Shown here: positions 1 through 8,267 of the stretch, one piece after another
How positions within the stretch are numbered: position 1 is the first letter of the stretch
Layout of the letters: the number at the start of each line of letters is the position of its first letter
From: Streptomyces bungoensis
GTDB lineage: Bacteria > Actinomycetota > Actinomycetes > Streptomycetales > Streptomycetaceae
Assembly: GCF_001514215.1 (NCBI RefSeq)
Contig: NZ_KQ948867.1
Location: 98,380-162,379 of the forward strand
Direction: 5' to 3'
DNA length: 64,000 nt
Translations under genes and position numbers: made by a program
The notes under the pieces: model-generated
Databases searched by the model: none
Told to the model about the DNA's origin: nothing
The model's input: the letters and a program-made list of their open reading frames with translations, nothing else

Positions 1-140
1 GCGGGGAACTGCGCGACCGGCCACACGAGGCCCGCAGCGGAAGTCCCGGCCGGTTTCCCGTCGCACGGACGCCGCTGAGCTTGGAAGTCCACGGCACGGT
101 GACCTGCCCGGGGGCGGGGAACTGCGCGACCGGCCACCGC
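1..140. repeat. two copies of a Streptomyces interspersed repeat core
   Basis: The core GGGGAACTGCGCGACCGGCC occurs near 3-22 and again near 117-136, each followed by a variable stretch and a cCCGCAGCGGA(A/C)GTCCCGG segment. The same core recurs three times at 33367-33550 in this window. It is non-coding and lies just upstream of the first gene. Confidence 0.6.
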
Positions 141-175
141 GCGCCCGCAGCGGACGTCCCGGACGCGCCCCCCAG

Positions 176-188
176 TACTGTCATCCCG
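176..188 (+). promoter_or_regulatory. -10 box of a probable leaderless transcript
   Basis: TACTGT at 176-181 ends six bases before the GTG at 188, and there is no Shine-Dalgarno sequence between. This is the spacing expected if transcription begins at the start codon. Inference from spacing only. Confidence 0.35.
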
Positions 189-976
189 TGGATAACGACG
201 ACATCACGCTGACCGCAGGAGAAGCGGAAGCACGCGTCAGCCCCGCCAACGGCGGCCGTGTCAGCGGCCTCAGGATCGGCGACCTGGAACTGCTGAGGCA
301 AGGGCACCGCTACGGCTGCTTCCCCATGGTCCCCTGGTGCGGCAGGGTCCGCGACGGCCGTTTCCTGGACGGCGCCACCGTGCGCCAGATGCCCCTCAAC
401 GCGCCGCCGCACGCGATCCACGGCACCGCACGCGACGGCGCCTGGCGCACCGCCCGCACCTCCGCCGGCGAGGCGGTCCTCACCTACGACCTGACCGACC
501 CCTGGCCGCATCCCGGCCGGGTCACCCAGATCGTCGCCCTGGCCGAGGACAGCCTGACCCTGACCATGTCCGTGGAGACGTACGGCGACTCCTTCCCGGC
601 CCAGATCGGCTGGCACCCCTGGTTCCACCGGAACCTGGGCGGCGCGGACGTGACCCTGGACTTCGAGCCCGCCTGGCAGGAGGAGCGCGGCCCCGACCAC
701 CTGCCCACCGGCAACCGGGTCGCGCCGAAGCCCGGCCCCTGGGACGACTGCTTCGGCATGCCCGGCGGCGTCGACGTCACCCTCACCTGGCCCGGACAGC
801 TGGAGCTGAAGGTGACCAGCCGCGAGGAGTGGGTGGTCGTCTACGACGAGCAGGCCGAGGCCGTCTGCGTCGAGCCGCAGACCGGCCCGCCCGACGGGCT
901 GAACACCCTGCCCCGCCTGGTCACGCCCCTGGAGCCGCTGGAGGCCACGACCGTCTGGAGCTGGCGGCGCCTCTAA
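188..976 (+). CDS. aldose 1-epimerase family protein
   Basis: A 262-residue cytoplasmic protein of the galactose mutarotase-like beta-sandwich superfamily, predicted to act on the anomeric carbon of a sugar. The order of conserved elements fits aldose epimerases: an N-terminal NGGRVSGLRIG strand, PWCGRVRDGRF, the NAPPHAIHGTARD histidine segment (about residue 75-85), a second histidine in IGWHPWFHR (about 142) and a late acidic CVEPQTGPPDGLN motif. Its sugar is not evident; the family also contains hexose-6-phosphate mutarotases. It ends 10 bases before pyrE. Start is GTG. Confidence 0.82.
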   Translation: MDNDDITLTAGEAEARVSPANGGRVSGLRIGDLELLRQGHRYGCFPMVPWCGRVRDGRFLDGATVRQMPLNAPPHAIHGTARDGAWRTARTSAGEAVLTYDLTDPWPHPGRVTQIVALAEDSLTLTMSVETYGDSFPAQIGWHPWFHRNLGGADVTLDFEPAWQEERGPDHLPTGNRVAPKPGPWDDCFGMPGGVDVTLTWPGQLELKVTSREEWVVVYDEQAEAVCVEPQTGPPDGLNTLPRLVTPLEPLEATTVWSWRRL

Positions 977-987
977 GCTGGCTGCCA
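974..987 (+). promoter_or_regulatory. -10 box directly before pyrE
   Basis: TAAGCT at 974-979 overlaps the end of the upstream gene and is seven bases from the pyrE ATG, with no Shine-Dalgarno between. A leaderless pyrE transcript is inferred. Confidence 0.4.
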
Positions 988-1535
988 TGACGGACGTGCG
1001 TGCTCAGCTGCTGCAGCAGATCAAGGACAAGGCCGTGGTGCACGGCAAGGTGACCCTCTCGTCGGGTCTGGAGGCGGACTACTACGTCGACCTGCGCCGC
1101 ATCACCCTGGACGGCGAGGCCGCGCCGCTGGTCGGCCAGGTGCTGCTGGACCTGACCGCGGACCTGGAGTTCGACGCGGTGGGCGGGCTCACCATGGGCG
1201 CCGACCCGGTCGCCGCCGCCATGCTGCACGCCGCCGCCGCGCGCGGCCGGAAGCTGGACGCCTTCGTCGTGCGCAAGGCGGCGAAGGCGCACGGGCTGCA
1301 GCGGCGCGTGGAGGGCCCGGAGATCGCCGGCCGGCGGGTGCTGGTCGTCGAGGACACGTCCACCACCGGCGGTTCGCCGCTCACCGCGGTGGAGGCCGTG
1401 CGCGAGGCGGGCGCCGAGGTCGTCGCCGTCGCGACCATCGTGGACCGGGCCACGGGTGCCGCGGAGAAGATCGAGGCCGGCGCGGGCGTCCCGTACCGGT
1501 TCGCCTTCTCGAAGGATGAACTGGGTCTGGACTGA
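987..1535 (+). CDS. pyrE: orotate phosphoribosyltransferase
   Basis: A 182-residue type I phosphoribosyltransferase that joins orotate and PRPP to give OMP in pyrimidine synthesis. The PRPP-binding loop is clear: VLVVEDTSTTGGS (about residues 117-129), with two acidic residues followed by TSTTGGS. LSSGLEADYYVDLR near the N terminus and LTMGADPVAAA are the usual OPRT elements. Length is typical for actinobacteria. No Shine-Dalgarno precedes the ATG, while a TAAGCT box lies seven bases upstream. Confidence 0.95.
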   Translation: MTDVRAQLLQQIKDKAVVHGKVTLSSGLEADYYVDLRRITLDGEAAPLVGQVLLDLTADLEFDAVGGLTMGADPVAAAMLHAAAARGRKLDAFVVRKAAKAHGLQRRVEGPEIAGRRVLVVEDTSTTGGSPLTAVEAVREAGAEVVAVATIVDRATGAAEKIEAGAGVPYRFAFSKDELGLD

Positions 1536-1681
1536 CACGCCGGTTTGGCCTGGACTTGGGGGGCACCGACCAGCACCCCGTGTCTGGAAGGATGGGGGCG
1601 ACGATGACGTCACCCACCAGGTCTAGGTCAGGGCCGTAACGCACGAACCCAACCCGCAACAGCAACACGAGGAGCGGACAG

Positions 1682-2704
1682 ATGCCCATCGCAACCCCCG
1701 AGGTCTACAACGAGATGCTCGACCGGGCGAAGGCAGGCAAGTTCGCCTACCCGGCCATCAACGTCACCTCGAGCCAGACCCTGAACGCGGCGCTGCGCGG
1801 CTTCGCGGAGGCGGAGAGCGACGGCATCGTCCAGATCTCGACCGGCGGCGCCGAGTTCCTCGGCGGCCAGTACAGCAAGGACATGGTGACCGGCGCGGTC
1901 GCGCTCGCCGAGTACGCGCACATCCTCGCCGAGAAGTACCCGGTCAACGTCGCGCTGCACACCGACCACTGCCCGAAGGACAAGCTCGACGGGTACGTAC
2001 GCCCGCTGATCGCGCTCTCCAAGAAGCGCGTCGACGCCGGTCTCGGCCCGCTGTTCCAGTCCCACATGTGGGACGGCTCCGCCGAGACCCTGTCCGACAA
2101 CCTGGAGATCGCGCAGGAGCTGCTGGAGCAGGCCCGCGCCGCCCAGATCATCCTCGAGGTCGAGATCACCCCGACCGGCGGCGAGGAGGACGGCGTTTCG
2201 CACGAGATCAACGACTCCCTGTACACCACGGTCGAGGACGCGATCCGCACCGCCGAGGCGCTCGGCCTGGGCGAGAAGGGCCGCTACCTGCTGGCCGCCT
2301 CCTTCGGCAACGTGCACGGCGTGTACAAGCCGGGCAACGTCGTGCTCCGCCCCGAGCTGCTGAAGGAGCTGGCCGACGGCGTGTCCGCCCGGTTCGGCAA
2401 GCAGTCGCCGTTCGACTTCGTCTTCCACGGCGGCTCCGGCTCCACCGAGCAGGAGATCCTGACCGCGCTGGAGAACGGCGTCGTGAAGATGAACATCGAC
2501 ACGGACACGCAGTACGCCTTCACCCGTCCGGTCGCCGACCACATGTTCAAGAACTACGACGGCGTCCTGAAGGTCGACGGCGAGGTCGGCGACAAGAAGA
2601 CCTACGACCCGCGCACCTGGGGCAAGCTGGCCGAGGCTTCCATGGCCGCGCGCGTCGTGGAGGCCACGCAGAACCTGCGCTCGGCTGGCAACAAGATCAA
2701 GTAA
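1682..2704 (+). CDS. fbaA: class II fructose-bisphosphate aldolase
   Basis: A 340-residue zinc-dependent aldolase for glycolysis and gluconeogenesis (fructose 1,6-bisphosphate to DHAP and G3P). The zinc-binding HTDHC segment (about residues 98-102), EVEITPTGGEEDG, the NVHGVYKPG histidine segment and the phosphate-binding FHGGSGS and NIDTDTQYA motifs are all present, as in the Escherichia coli FbaA branch. An ACGAGGAGC ribosome site lies before the ATG. The 146-base upstream gap is large enough for its own promoter; a strong hairpin follows the gene. Confidence 0.96.
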   Translation: MPIATPEVYNEMLDRAKAGKFAYPAINVTSSQTLNAALRGFAEAESDGIVQISTGGAEFLGGQYSKDMVTGAVALAEYAHILAEKYPVNVALHTDHCPKDKLDGYVRPLIALSKKRVDAGLGPLFQSHMWDGSAETLSDNLEIAQELLEQARAAQIILEVEITPTGGEEDGVSHEINDSLYTTVEDAIRTAEALGLGEKGRYLLAASFGNVHGVYKPGNVVLRPELLKELADGVSARFGKQSPFDFVFHGGSGSTEQEILTALENGVVKMNIDTDTQYAFTRPVADHMFKNYDGVLKVDGEVGDKKTYDPRTWGKLAEASMAARVVEATQNLRSAGNKIK

Positions 2705-2716
2705 GCGGTGCCTTCC

Positions 2717-2750
2717 GCGGGCCCGGCGCTGTCCGCAGCGCCGGGCCCGC
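2717..2750 (+). terminator. hairpin terminator after fbaA
   Basis: A perfect 15-bp stem, GCGGGCCCGGCGCTG, with a TCCG loop and exact complement. There is no T tract, which is usual in Streptomyces. It separates fbaA from the MFS gene. Confidence 0.8.
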
Positions 2751-2765
2751 TGTATACCTGAGGGC

Positions 2766-4220
2766 ATGCCCGACGTCCGGCTGGCATCACCCCGCGGCAA
2801 GTGGATCCTGCTGACCACCGTCCTCGGCTCCAGCATGGCCATGCTGGACTCCACCGTCGTCAACGTGGCGCTCCCGCGCATCGGCCGCGACCTGGACGCG
2901 AACCTGTCCGCGCTGCAGTGGACGGTCAACGCCTACATGGTCACGCTCGCCGGGCTGATCCTGCTGGGCGGTTCGCTGGGCGACCGCTACGGCCGCCGCA
3001 GGATCTTCGTCCTCGGCGTCGTGTGGTTCGCGGCCGCCTCGCTGCTGTGCGGGCTGGCCCCGACGTCCGGCATCCTCATCGCTGCCCGCGCGCTGCAGGG
3101 CGTCGGCGGCGCGCTCCTCACCCCGGGCTCCCTGGCGCTCATCCAGGCCTCCTTCCACCCCGACGACCGCAGCCGGGCCGTCGGCCTGTGGTCCGGCTTC
3201 GGCGGCATCGGCGCGGCCGTCGGCCCGTTCCTGGGCGGCTGGCTGGTGGACGGCCCCGGCTGGCGCTGGGTGTTCCTGCTCAACGTGCCGCTGGCCGCGG
3301 TGTGCGTGCCGGTCGCGCTGCGCCACGTGCCGGAGTCCGCCGACGGCGGCTCCCACGGCCGCTTCGACGTCCTCGGCGCGACTCTGGGCGCCCTGGCCCT
3401 GGCCCTGCTGACGTACGCGCTCATCGAGGCCCGCGGCGGCACCTGGGCGGTGGTCGTGAGCGGGATCGCGGGCCTGGCGGCGGCGGTGGCCTTCGTGCAG
3501 GTCGAGCGGCACCGCGCGGACCCGATGCTGCCGCCGGACATCTTCGCCTCGCGCCAGTTCACGGCCGTCAACCTGGTCACCCTGTGCGTGTACGCGGCCT
3601 TCGGCGGCTTCTTCTTCCTCACCGCGCTCCAGCTCCAGGTCGTCGCGGGCTACTCACCCCTCGCCGCCGGCACGGCCCTGCTGCCCACGACCGCGCTGAT
3701 GCTGCTGTTCTCCGCCCGCTCCGGCGCGCTGGCCGACCGCACGGGCCCGCGCCTGCCGCTCACCGCCGGGCCCCTGATCTGCGCGGTGGCGATGCTGCTG
3801 ATGCTGCGGGTGGGCCCGGACGCCGACTACCTCACGGACGTCCTGCCCGCGCTGCTGGTGATGGGCGCCGGCATGGTCACGCTGGTCGCCCCGCTGACCG
3901 CCACCGTCCTCGCCTCCGTCGACACCGCCCGGGCGGGCCTGGCCAGCGGCATCAACAACGCGGCGGCGAGGGCGGCGGGGCTGGTGGCGGTGGCCGCGCT
4001 GCCGCTGCTGTCGGGGATGACACCGGACGCGTACCGCTCGCCGGCCGCCTTCGACGCGGCGTTCGACCGGGCGATGCCGATCTGCTCGGCGGTGCTGGTG
4101 CTCGGCTCGGCCCTGGCCTTCCTCCTGGTCCGCCCCACGGCCCGGGGATGCCGCCGCCTGGAGTGCCGGACCCACGGCAACGTCACGGCACCACCGCTGG
4201 AACCCGAGCGCCGGACGTAG
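2766..4220 (+). CDS. MFS drug-type efflux transporter (DHA2/EmrB-QacA family)
   Basis: A 484-residue integral membrane protein, probably of 14 transmembrane helices. Helix 1 has the family motif LDSTVVNVALPRI (about residues 27-39) and the loop 2-3 motif A appears as GSLGDRYGRRRIF (about 73-85). These place it with proton-coupled multidrug exporters. The C terminus has a short arginine-rich tail. No regulator is adjacent, so the substrate cannot be guessed. It starts right behind the fbaA terminator. Confidence 0.9.
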   Translation: MPDVRLASPRGKWILLTTVLGSSMAMLDSTVVNVALPRIGRDLDANLSALQWTVNAYMVTLAGLILLGGSLGDRYGRRRIFVLGVVWFAAASLLCGLAPTSGILIAARALQGVGGALLTPGSLALIQASFHPDDRSRAVGLWSGFGGIGAAVGPFLGGWLVDGPGWRWVFLLNVPLAAVCVPVALRHVPESADGGSHGRFDVLGATLGALALALLTYALIEARGGTWAVVVSGIAGLAAAVAFVQVERHRADPMLPPDIFASRQFTAVNLVTLCVYAAFGGFFFLTALQLQVVAGYSPLAAGTALLPTTALMLLFSARSGALADRTGPRLPLTAGPLICAVAMLLMLRVGPDADYLTDVLPALLVMGAGMVTLVAPLTATVLASVDTARAGLASGINNAAARAAGLVAVAALPLLSGMTPDAYRSPAAFDAAFDRAMPICSAVLVLGSALAFLLVRPTARGCRRLECRTHGNVTAPPLEPERRT

Positions 4221-4272
4221 GGTCCCGTCGCCGCACGTGGCTCCGGGCAGGCGGGTGCGCGAGACTGTAGCC

Positions 4273-4686
4273 ATGACGATGCACGAGAACCTCCTCGGCG
4301 GCCCGCCCCCGACCCACCTGCCCGACGACCCGGAGCCCCGCGAACTGCTCGCGAACGGCACCGCGCCGGCGGACGTCGCCGCCAAGTACCCCACCTCCTC
4401 TCTCGCCTGGGCCCAGCTGGCAGACGAGGCGTTCGAACGGGGCTCGGTCGTGGAGTCGTACGCCTACGCCCGGACGGGCTACCACCGCGGCCTGGACGCG
4501 CTGCGCCGCGGCGGCTGGAAGGGCCACGGCCCGGTCCCCTGGGAGCACGAGCCCAACCGCGGCTTCCTGCGCGCCCTGCACGCCCTCGCCCGCGCCGCGC
4601 AGGCGATCGGCGAGCAGCAGGAGTACGAGCGCTGCAGCCAGTTCCTGAAGGACTCCTCCCCGACGGCGGCCCAGACCCTCGGCTGA
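4273..4686 (+). CDS. DUF3151 family protein
   Basis: A 137-residue soluble protein of the actinobacterial DUF3151 family, function unknown. Segments such as MHENLLGGPPPTHLP at the N terminus, YPTSSLAWAQLADEAF, YAYARTGYHRGLDALRR and VPWEHEPNRGFLRALHALARAAQ are typical; the helical pattern suggests a TPR-like fold. I chose the ATG at 4273 rather than an in-frame ATG at 4237, because conservation begins there. A perfect hairpin follows. Confidence 0.85.
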   Translation: MTMHENLLGGPPPTHLPDDPEPRELLANGTAPADVAAKYPTSSLAWAQLADEAFERGSVVESYAYARTGYHRGLDALRRGGWKGHGPVPWEHEPNRGFLRALHALARAAQAIGEQQEYERCSQFLKDSSPTAAQTLG

Positions 4687-4708
4687 CCCTCGCGGAAGAG
4701 ACGCGTGT

Positions 4709-4732
4709 GGCCCGTCTGGCAGCAGACGGGCC
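4709..4732 (+). terminator. hairpin terminator
   Basis: A perfect 10-bp stem, GGCCCGTCTG, with GCAG loop and exact complement, 23 bases after the DUF3151 stop codon. It separates this gene from the tryptophan-catabolism operon. Confidence 0.8.
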
Positions 4733-4838
4733 TTGCCGACACAAGAGTGATTGCGGAGGATGCGGGGTGGGGACCGGGGCCCCCGTGTCGGCATCGGCAG
4801 GGGCGGACCGCTACCCGGAGTGACAACAGGAGACAGCG

Positions 4839-5669
4839 ATGTCCCATGAGGCTCTCGAGCCCGAGACCCCGCATCTCGACTTCGCCGGCACGACACCGTA
4901 CGAGGACTACGTCCGGGCGGACGTGCTCACCCACCTCCAGCACCCCCTCTCCGACGACCCCGGAGAGATGGTCTTCCTGGTCACCACCCAGGTCATGGAG
5001 CTGTGGTTCACCGTCATCGTGCACGAGTGGGAGACCGCCGCCGAGGCCCTGCGCCGGGACGACGTCCCGACCGCCGTCGCCGCGCTGAAGCGCTCGGTAC
5101 GGGAACTGGAGGCGCTCAACGCCTCCTGGAAGCCGCTCGGCCAGCTCACCCCCGCCCAGTTCAACTCGTACCGCAGCGCCCTCGGCGAGGGCTCCGGCTT
5201 CCAGTCGGCGATGTACCGCCGCCTGGAGTTCCTGCTCGGCGAGAAGTCCGCGTCCATGCTCGTCCCGCACCGCGGCGCCCCGCGCGTCCACGCGGAACTG
5301 GAGAAGGCCCTGCACCAGCCGAGCCTGTACGACGAGGTCGTCCGGCTCCTCGCGCGCCGCGGCCACGCCATCCCGGACGAGGTCCTGCACCGGGACGTCA
5401 CCCAGCGCCACGAGCACGCGGACGCCGTCGAGGCCGCCTGGACGGCCGTGTACTCCGGTGACGAGCACGCCGAACTGGCGCGCCTGGGCGAGGCGTTGAC
5501 CGACGTGGCCGAACTGGTCTGGCGCTGGCGCAACGACCACCTGGTCGCCACCCGCCGCGCGATGGGCGCCAAGGCCGGCACGGGCGGCTCCGCCGGCGTG
5601 GCCTGGCTGGAGAAGCGCGCCCGCAAGAACGTGTTCCCCGAGCTGTGGACGGCGAGGTCCCATGTCTGA
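4839..5669 (+). CDS. kynA: tryptophan 2,3-dioxygenase
   Basis: A 276-residue haem dioxygenase that opens the indole ring of L-tryptophan to N-formylkynurenine. Family segments visible are YEDYVRADVL, MVFLVTTQVMELWFTVIVHE (distal pocket helix), FNSYRSALGEGSGFQSAMYR (substrate carboxylate-binding loop) and, near the C terminus, LVWRWRNDHLVATRRAMGAKAGTGG, a stretch that in this family carries the proximal haem histidine. AGGAGA precedes the ATG by seven bases. The stop overlaps the start of kynureninase by eight bases, so the two are translationally coupled. Confidence 0.95.
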   Translation: MSHEALEPETPHLDFAGTTPYEDYVRADVLTHLQHPLSDDPGEMVFLVTTQVMELWFTVIVHEWETAAEALRRDDVPTAVAALKRSVRELEALNASWKPLGQLTPAQFNSYRSALGEGSGFQSAMYRRLEFLLGEKSASMLVPHRGAPRVHAELEKALHQPSLYDEVVRLLARRGHAIPDEVLHRDVTQRHEHADAVEAAWTAVYSGDEHAELARLGEALTDVAELVWRWRNDHLVATRRAMGAKAGTGGSAGVAWLEKRARKNVFPELWTARSHV

Positions 5670-6846
5670 GCTCGCCGTACGCGCCGAAAAGCTGGACGGG
5701 GCCGACGAGTTGGCCCCGCTGAAGTCCCGTTTCGTCCTCGACGGCGCCGTCTACCTGGACGGCAACTCCCTGGGCGCCCTGCCCGCGCACGTGCCGGGGC
5801 GGGTCGAGGACGTCGTCCGCCGGCAGTGGGGCGAACTGCGCATCCGCTCCTGGGAGGAGAGCGGCTGGTGGACGGCGCCGGAGCGGATCGGCGACCGGAT
5901 CGCCCCGCTCGTCGGCGCGGCACCGGGCCAGATCGTGGTCGGGGACTCCACCAGCGTCAACGTCTTCAAGGCCCTCGTGGCCGCGGTCCGCATGGCGGAC
6001 GAGGGCCGCGACGAGATCCTGGTCGACGCCACCACCTTCCCCACGGACGGCTACATCGCCGCGTCGGCGGCCCGCCTGACCGGCCGCACCCTGCGCGCGG
6101 TGACCCCGGCCGAGGTGCCCGCCGCGCTGGGTGCCCGGACGGCGGCGGTCCTCCTCAACCACGTCGACTACCGCACCGGCCGCCTGCACGACCTGCCCGC
6201 CCTGACCGCCGCGGTCCACGCGGCGGGCGCCCTCGCCGTCTGGGACCTGTGCCACAGCGCGGGCGCGCTGCCGGTGGGCCTGGACGAGCACGGCGTCGAC
6301 CTGGCGGTGGGCTGCACCTACAAGTACCTGAACGGCGGCCCGGGCGCACCGGCGTACCTCTACGTCCGCAGTGACCTCCAGGACCGCTTCGACTCACCGC
6401 TGCCCGGCTGGAACTCGCACGCCGATCCGTTCGGCATGGACCCGTCCTACGCCCCGGCGCCCGGTGCCCCGCGCGGCCGGGTGGGCACCCCGGACATCCT
6501 CTCCATGCTGGCCCTGGAAGCCGCCCTGGAGGTGTGGGACGGCGTCTCGGTCGAGGCGGTCCGCCGCAAGTCGCTGGCGCTGACGGACTTCTTCCTGGAG
6601 TGCGTCACGGCCTGCACCGAGCCCGGCCGGGTCGAGTCCGTCACCCCGGCGGCCCATGAGGAACGGGGCAGCCAGGTGGCCCTGCGCTGCGCGGACGCCG
6701 GCGACGTCATGAAGCGGCTGATCGACCGGGGCGTCATCGGCGACTTCCGGCACCCCGACGTCCTCCGCTTCGGCTTCACGCCGCTGTACGTCGGCTTCGC
6801 CGAGGTGGAGCGGGCGGCCCGGATCCTGGGGGAGGTGCTGGGCTGA
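5662..6846 (+). CDS. kynU: kynureninase
   Basis: A 394-residue PLP enzyme that splits kynurenine into anthranilate and alanine. The N-terminal LDGNSLGALP, VGDSTSVNVFK phosphate-binding segment, CHSAGALPVGLD and the PLP lysine in CTYKYLNGG are all present. It overlaps kynA. In S. coelicolor the kynurenine formamidase gene is, as I recall, the next gene (SCO3644-3646 block); here the next plus-strand gene of that type is at 12723, on the other side of a conservon operon. Confidence 0.94.
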   Translation: MSELAVRAEKLDGADELAPLKSRFVLDGAVYLDGNSLGALPAHVPGRVEDVVRRQWGELRIRSWEESGWWTAPERIGDRIAPLVGAAPGQIVVGDSTSVNVFKALVAAVRMADEGRDEILVDATTFPTDGYIAASAARLTGRTLRAVTPAEVPAALGARTAAVLLNHVDYRTGRLHDLPALTAAVHAAGALAVWDLCHSAGALPVGLDEHGVDLAVGCTYKYLNGGPGAPAYLYVRSDLQDRFDSPLPGWNSHADPFGMDPSYAPAPGAPRGRVGTPDILSMLALEAALEVWDGVSVEAVRRKSLALTDFFLECVTACTEPGRVESVTPAAHEERGSQVALRCADAGDVMKRLIDRGVIGDFRHPDVLRFGFTPLYVGFAEVERAARILGEVLG

Positions 6847-6865
6847 CGCCGGGCCGGCCGGCGTC
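6845..6865. terminator. hairpin between convergent kynU and cvnD
   Basis: GACGCCGG and CCGGCGTC form an 8-bp stem around GCCGG, beginning at the kynU stop codon. It could end transcription from both sides. Confidence 0.5.
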
Positions 6866-6895
6866 CCCTGGAACGCGCCCGGGTCCGCCCGGCGG

Positions 6896-7483
6896 TCACG
6901 GGACCCGGCCGGCGGCCGCGATCCGCCGGTCCACGAGCGCGATCAGCACGTCCCGGCACGACGCCCGCTCGCGCGCGTCGCACAGCAGCACCGGCACGTC
7001 CGCCGGCAGGCTCAGGGCCTCCCGGATCTCCTCCGGCGGATACGGGTGCTCCCCGTGGAAGCCGTTGACCCCGACGACGAACGGGATGCCCCGCCGCTCG
7101 AAGAAGTCGATCGCGGCGAAGCTCGTGCGCGGCCTGCGTACGTCGACGAGGACCACGGCTCCCAGCGCGCCGAGCGCCAGGTCGTTCCACATGAACCAGA
7201 ACCGCTGCTGCCCGGGCGTGCCGAACAGGTACAGCACCAGGTCGTCGCCGATCGTGATCCGGCCGAAGTCCAGGGCCACGGTGGTGGCCTTCTTGTCCTC
7301 GATGCCGTCGAGGTCGTCGACGTCCAGGCCGGCGGCGGTGAGCGGCTCCTCCGTGCGCAGCGGGGCGATCTCGCTGACCGAGCCGACCATGGTGGTCTTG
7401 CCCACGCCGAATCCCCCGGCGATGAGGATCTTCACCGCGTCGGGCGCCGGAACCGCGGGGGCGGCGGTGTCAGAGCCGGCCAA
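6896..7483 (-). CDS. cvnD: conservon GTPase-like protein (CvnD)
   Basis: A 195-residue small Ras-like ATP/GTP-binding protein, the D component of a Streptomyces conservon. The Walker A motif GGFGVGKTT is at about residues 17-25 and a switch-like LFGTPGQQRF at about 86-95; LVDVRRPRT follows. In the one conservon studied biochemically (Cvn9), the four proteins form a membrane-associated complex resembling a G-protein-coupled system. It overlaps cvnC by 14 bases and is the last gene of the operon. Confidence 0.93.
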   Translation of the reverse strand: MAGSDTAAPAVPAPDAVKILIAGGFGVGKTTMVGSVSEIAPLRTEEPLTAAGLDVDDLDGIEDKKATTVALDFGRITIGDDLVLYLFGTPGQQRFWFMWNDLALGALGAVVLVDVRRPRTSFAAIDFFERRGIPFVVGVNGFHGEHPYPPEEIREALSLPADVPVLLCDARERASCRDVLIALVDRRIAAAGRVP

Positions 7484-7826
7484 GGCCGTCCCTCACTTTC
7501 TGCAGCAGGTTCGGGTCGGGGCTGCCGGAGACGGGACGCGGCTGCCGGACGGTGATCCGGCCGGCCTCCAGCAGGTCGCACAGCAGGATGACGACCACGC
7601 TGACCGGCAGGTCGAGATGGGCGGCGAGTTCCGCCACGACGACGGGCCGCGCGCACAGCCGCAGGATGCGGGTCTGCTCCGGCTGCGGCCGCGGGCCGTG
7701 CTCCGGTGGCGGATCGACCGCGGTCACCGTGGTGATCAGGGTGAAGTCGGCGCGGCTGGGCCGGGTCCGTCCGCCGGTCAGGGTGAACGGCCGCACCAGA
7801 CGGCCCCCGGCGTCATCGCCGCTCAC
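7470..7826 (-). CDS. cvnC: conservon DUF742 protein (CvnC)
   Basis: A 118-residue DUF742 protein, component C of the conservon. The central core has RPFTLTGGRTRPS followed by a predicted winged-helix part (VVAELAAHLDLPVSVVVILLCDLLEAGRI pattern, about residues 65-95), ending in DPNLLQKVRDGLGRL. It starts one base after cvnB ends and overlaps cvnD, so coupling is likely. Confidence 0.92.
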   Translation of the reverse strand: MSGDDAGGRLVRPFTLTGGRTRPSRADFTLITTVTAVDPPPEHGPRPQPEQTRILRLCARPVVVAELAAHLDLPVSVVVILLCDLLEAGRITVRQPRPVSGSPDPNLLQKVRDGLGRL

Positions 7827-7827
7827 C

Positions 7828-8256
7828 TCACTCGCCGGGGCCGGCCGGGGCGGCGCCGGTCCGAGGGGCCGCGCTGAGGTGCTCGCCGATCTTCTTCACC
7901 AGCATGTTCATCTGGTACGCCACCACACCGACGTCCGCGCCCTGGCTGGTGAGGACGACGAGGTGGGCGCCGGGGCCGGCGGCGGTGAGGATCAGGTAGC
8001 TGTGCGCCATCTCGATGAGCGCCTGGCGCACCGGCCCGCCGCGGAAGTCCATGCTCACGCCCCGGCTGAGGCTCATCAGACCGGACGCGGTCGCCGCCAG
8101 GCGCTCGGCGTCGTCGCGCGGGAACCCGGTGGACTTGCTCACCACCAGCCCGTCCTCGGAGAGCACGACGGCGTGGTTCACCTCGGCGACCCGGTCCACG
8201 AGTCCGGTCAGGAGCTGGTCGAGCTGGGTGTGCGTGGCGGGGGCGGGGCGTGTCAT
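7828..8256 (-). CDS. cvnB: conservon roadblock/LC7 protein (CvnB)
   Basis: A 142-residue Roadblock/LC7-domain protein (MglB-like), expected to act as partner or GTPase regulator of CvnD. The domain runs through nearly the whole chain: LDQLLTGLVDRVAEVNHAV, LSEDGLVVSKS, AERLAATASGLMSLSRG and ILTAAGPGAHLVVLTSQGADVGVVAYQM. I chose the ATG at 8256 because AAGGAC lies seven bases upstream of it. An in-frame ATG at 8271, which would overlap the cvnA stop by four bases, has no ribosome site. Confidence 0.92.
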   Translation of the reverse strand: MTRPAPATHTQLDQLLTGLVDRVAEVNHAVVLSEDGLVVSKSTGFPRDDAERLAATASGLMSLSRGVSMDFRGGPVRQALIEMAHSYLILTAAGPGAHLVVLTSQGADVGVVAYQMNMLVKKIGEHLSAAPRTGAAPAGPGE

Positions 8257-8267
8257 GTCACGGTCCT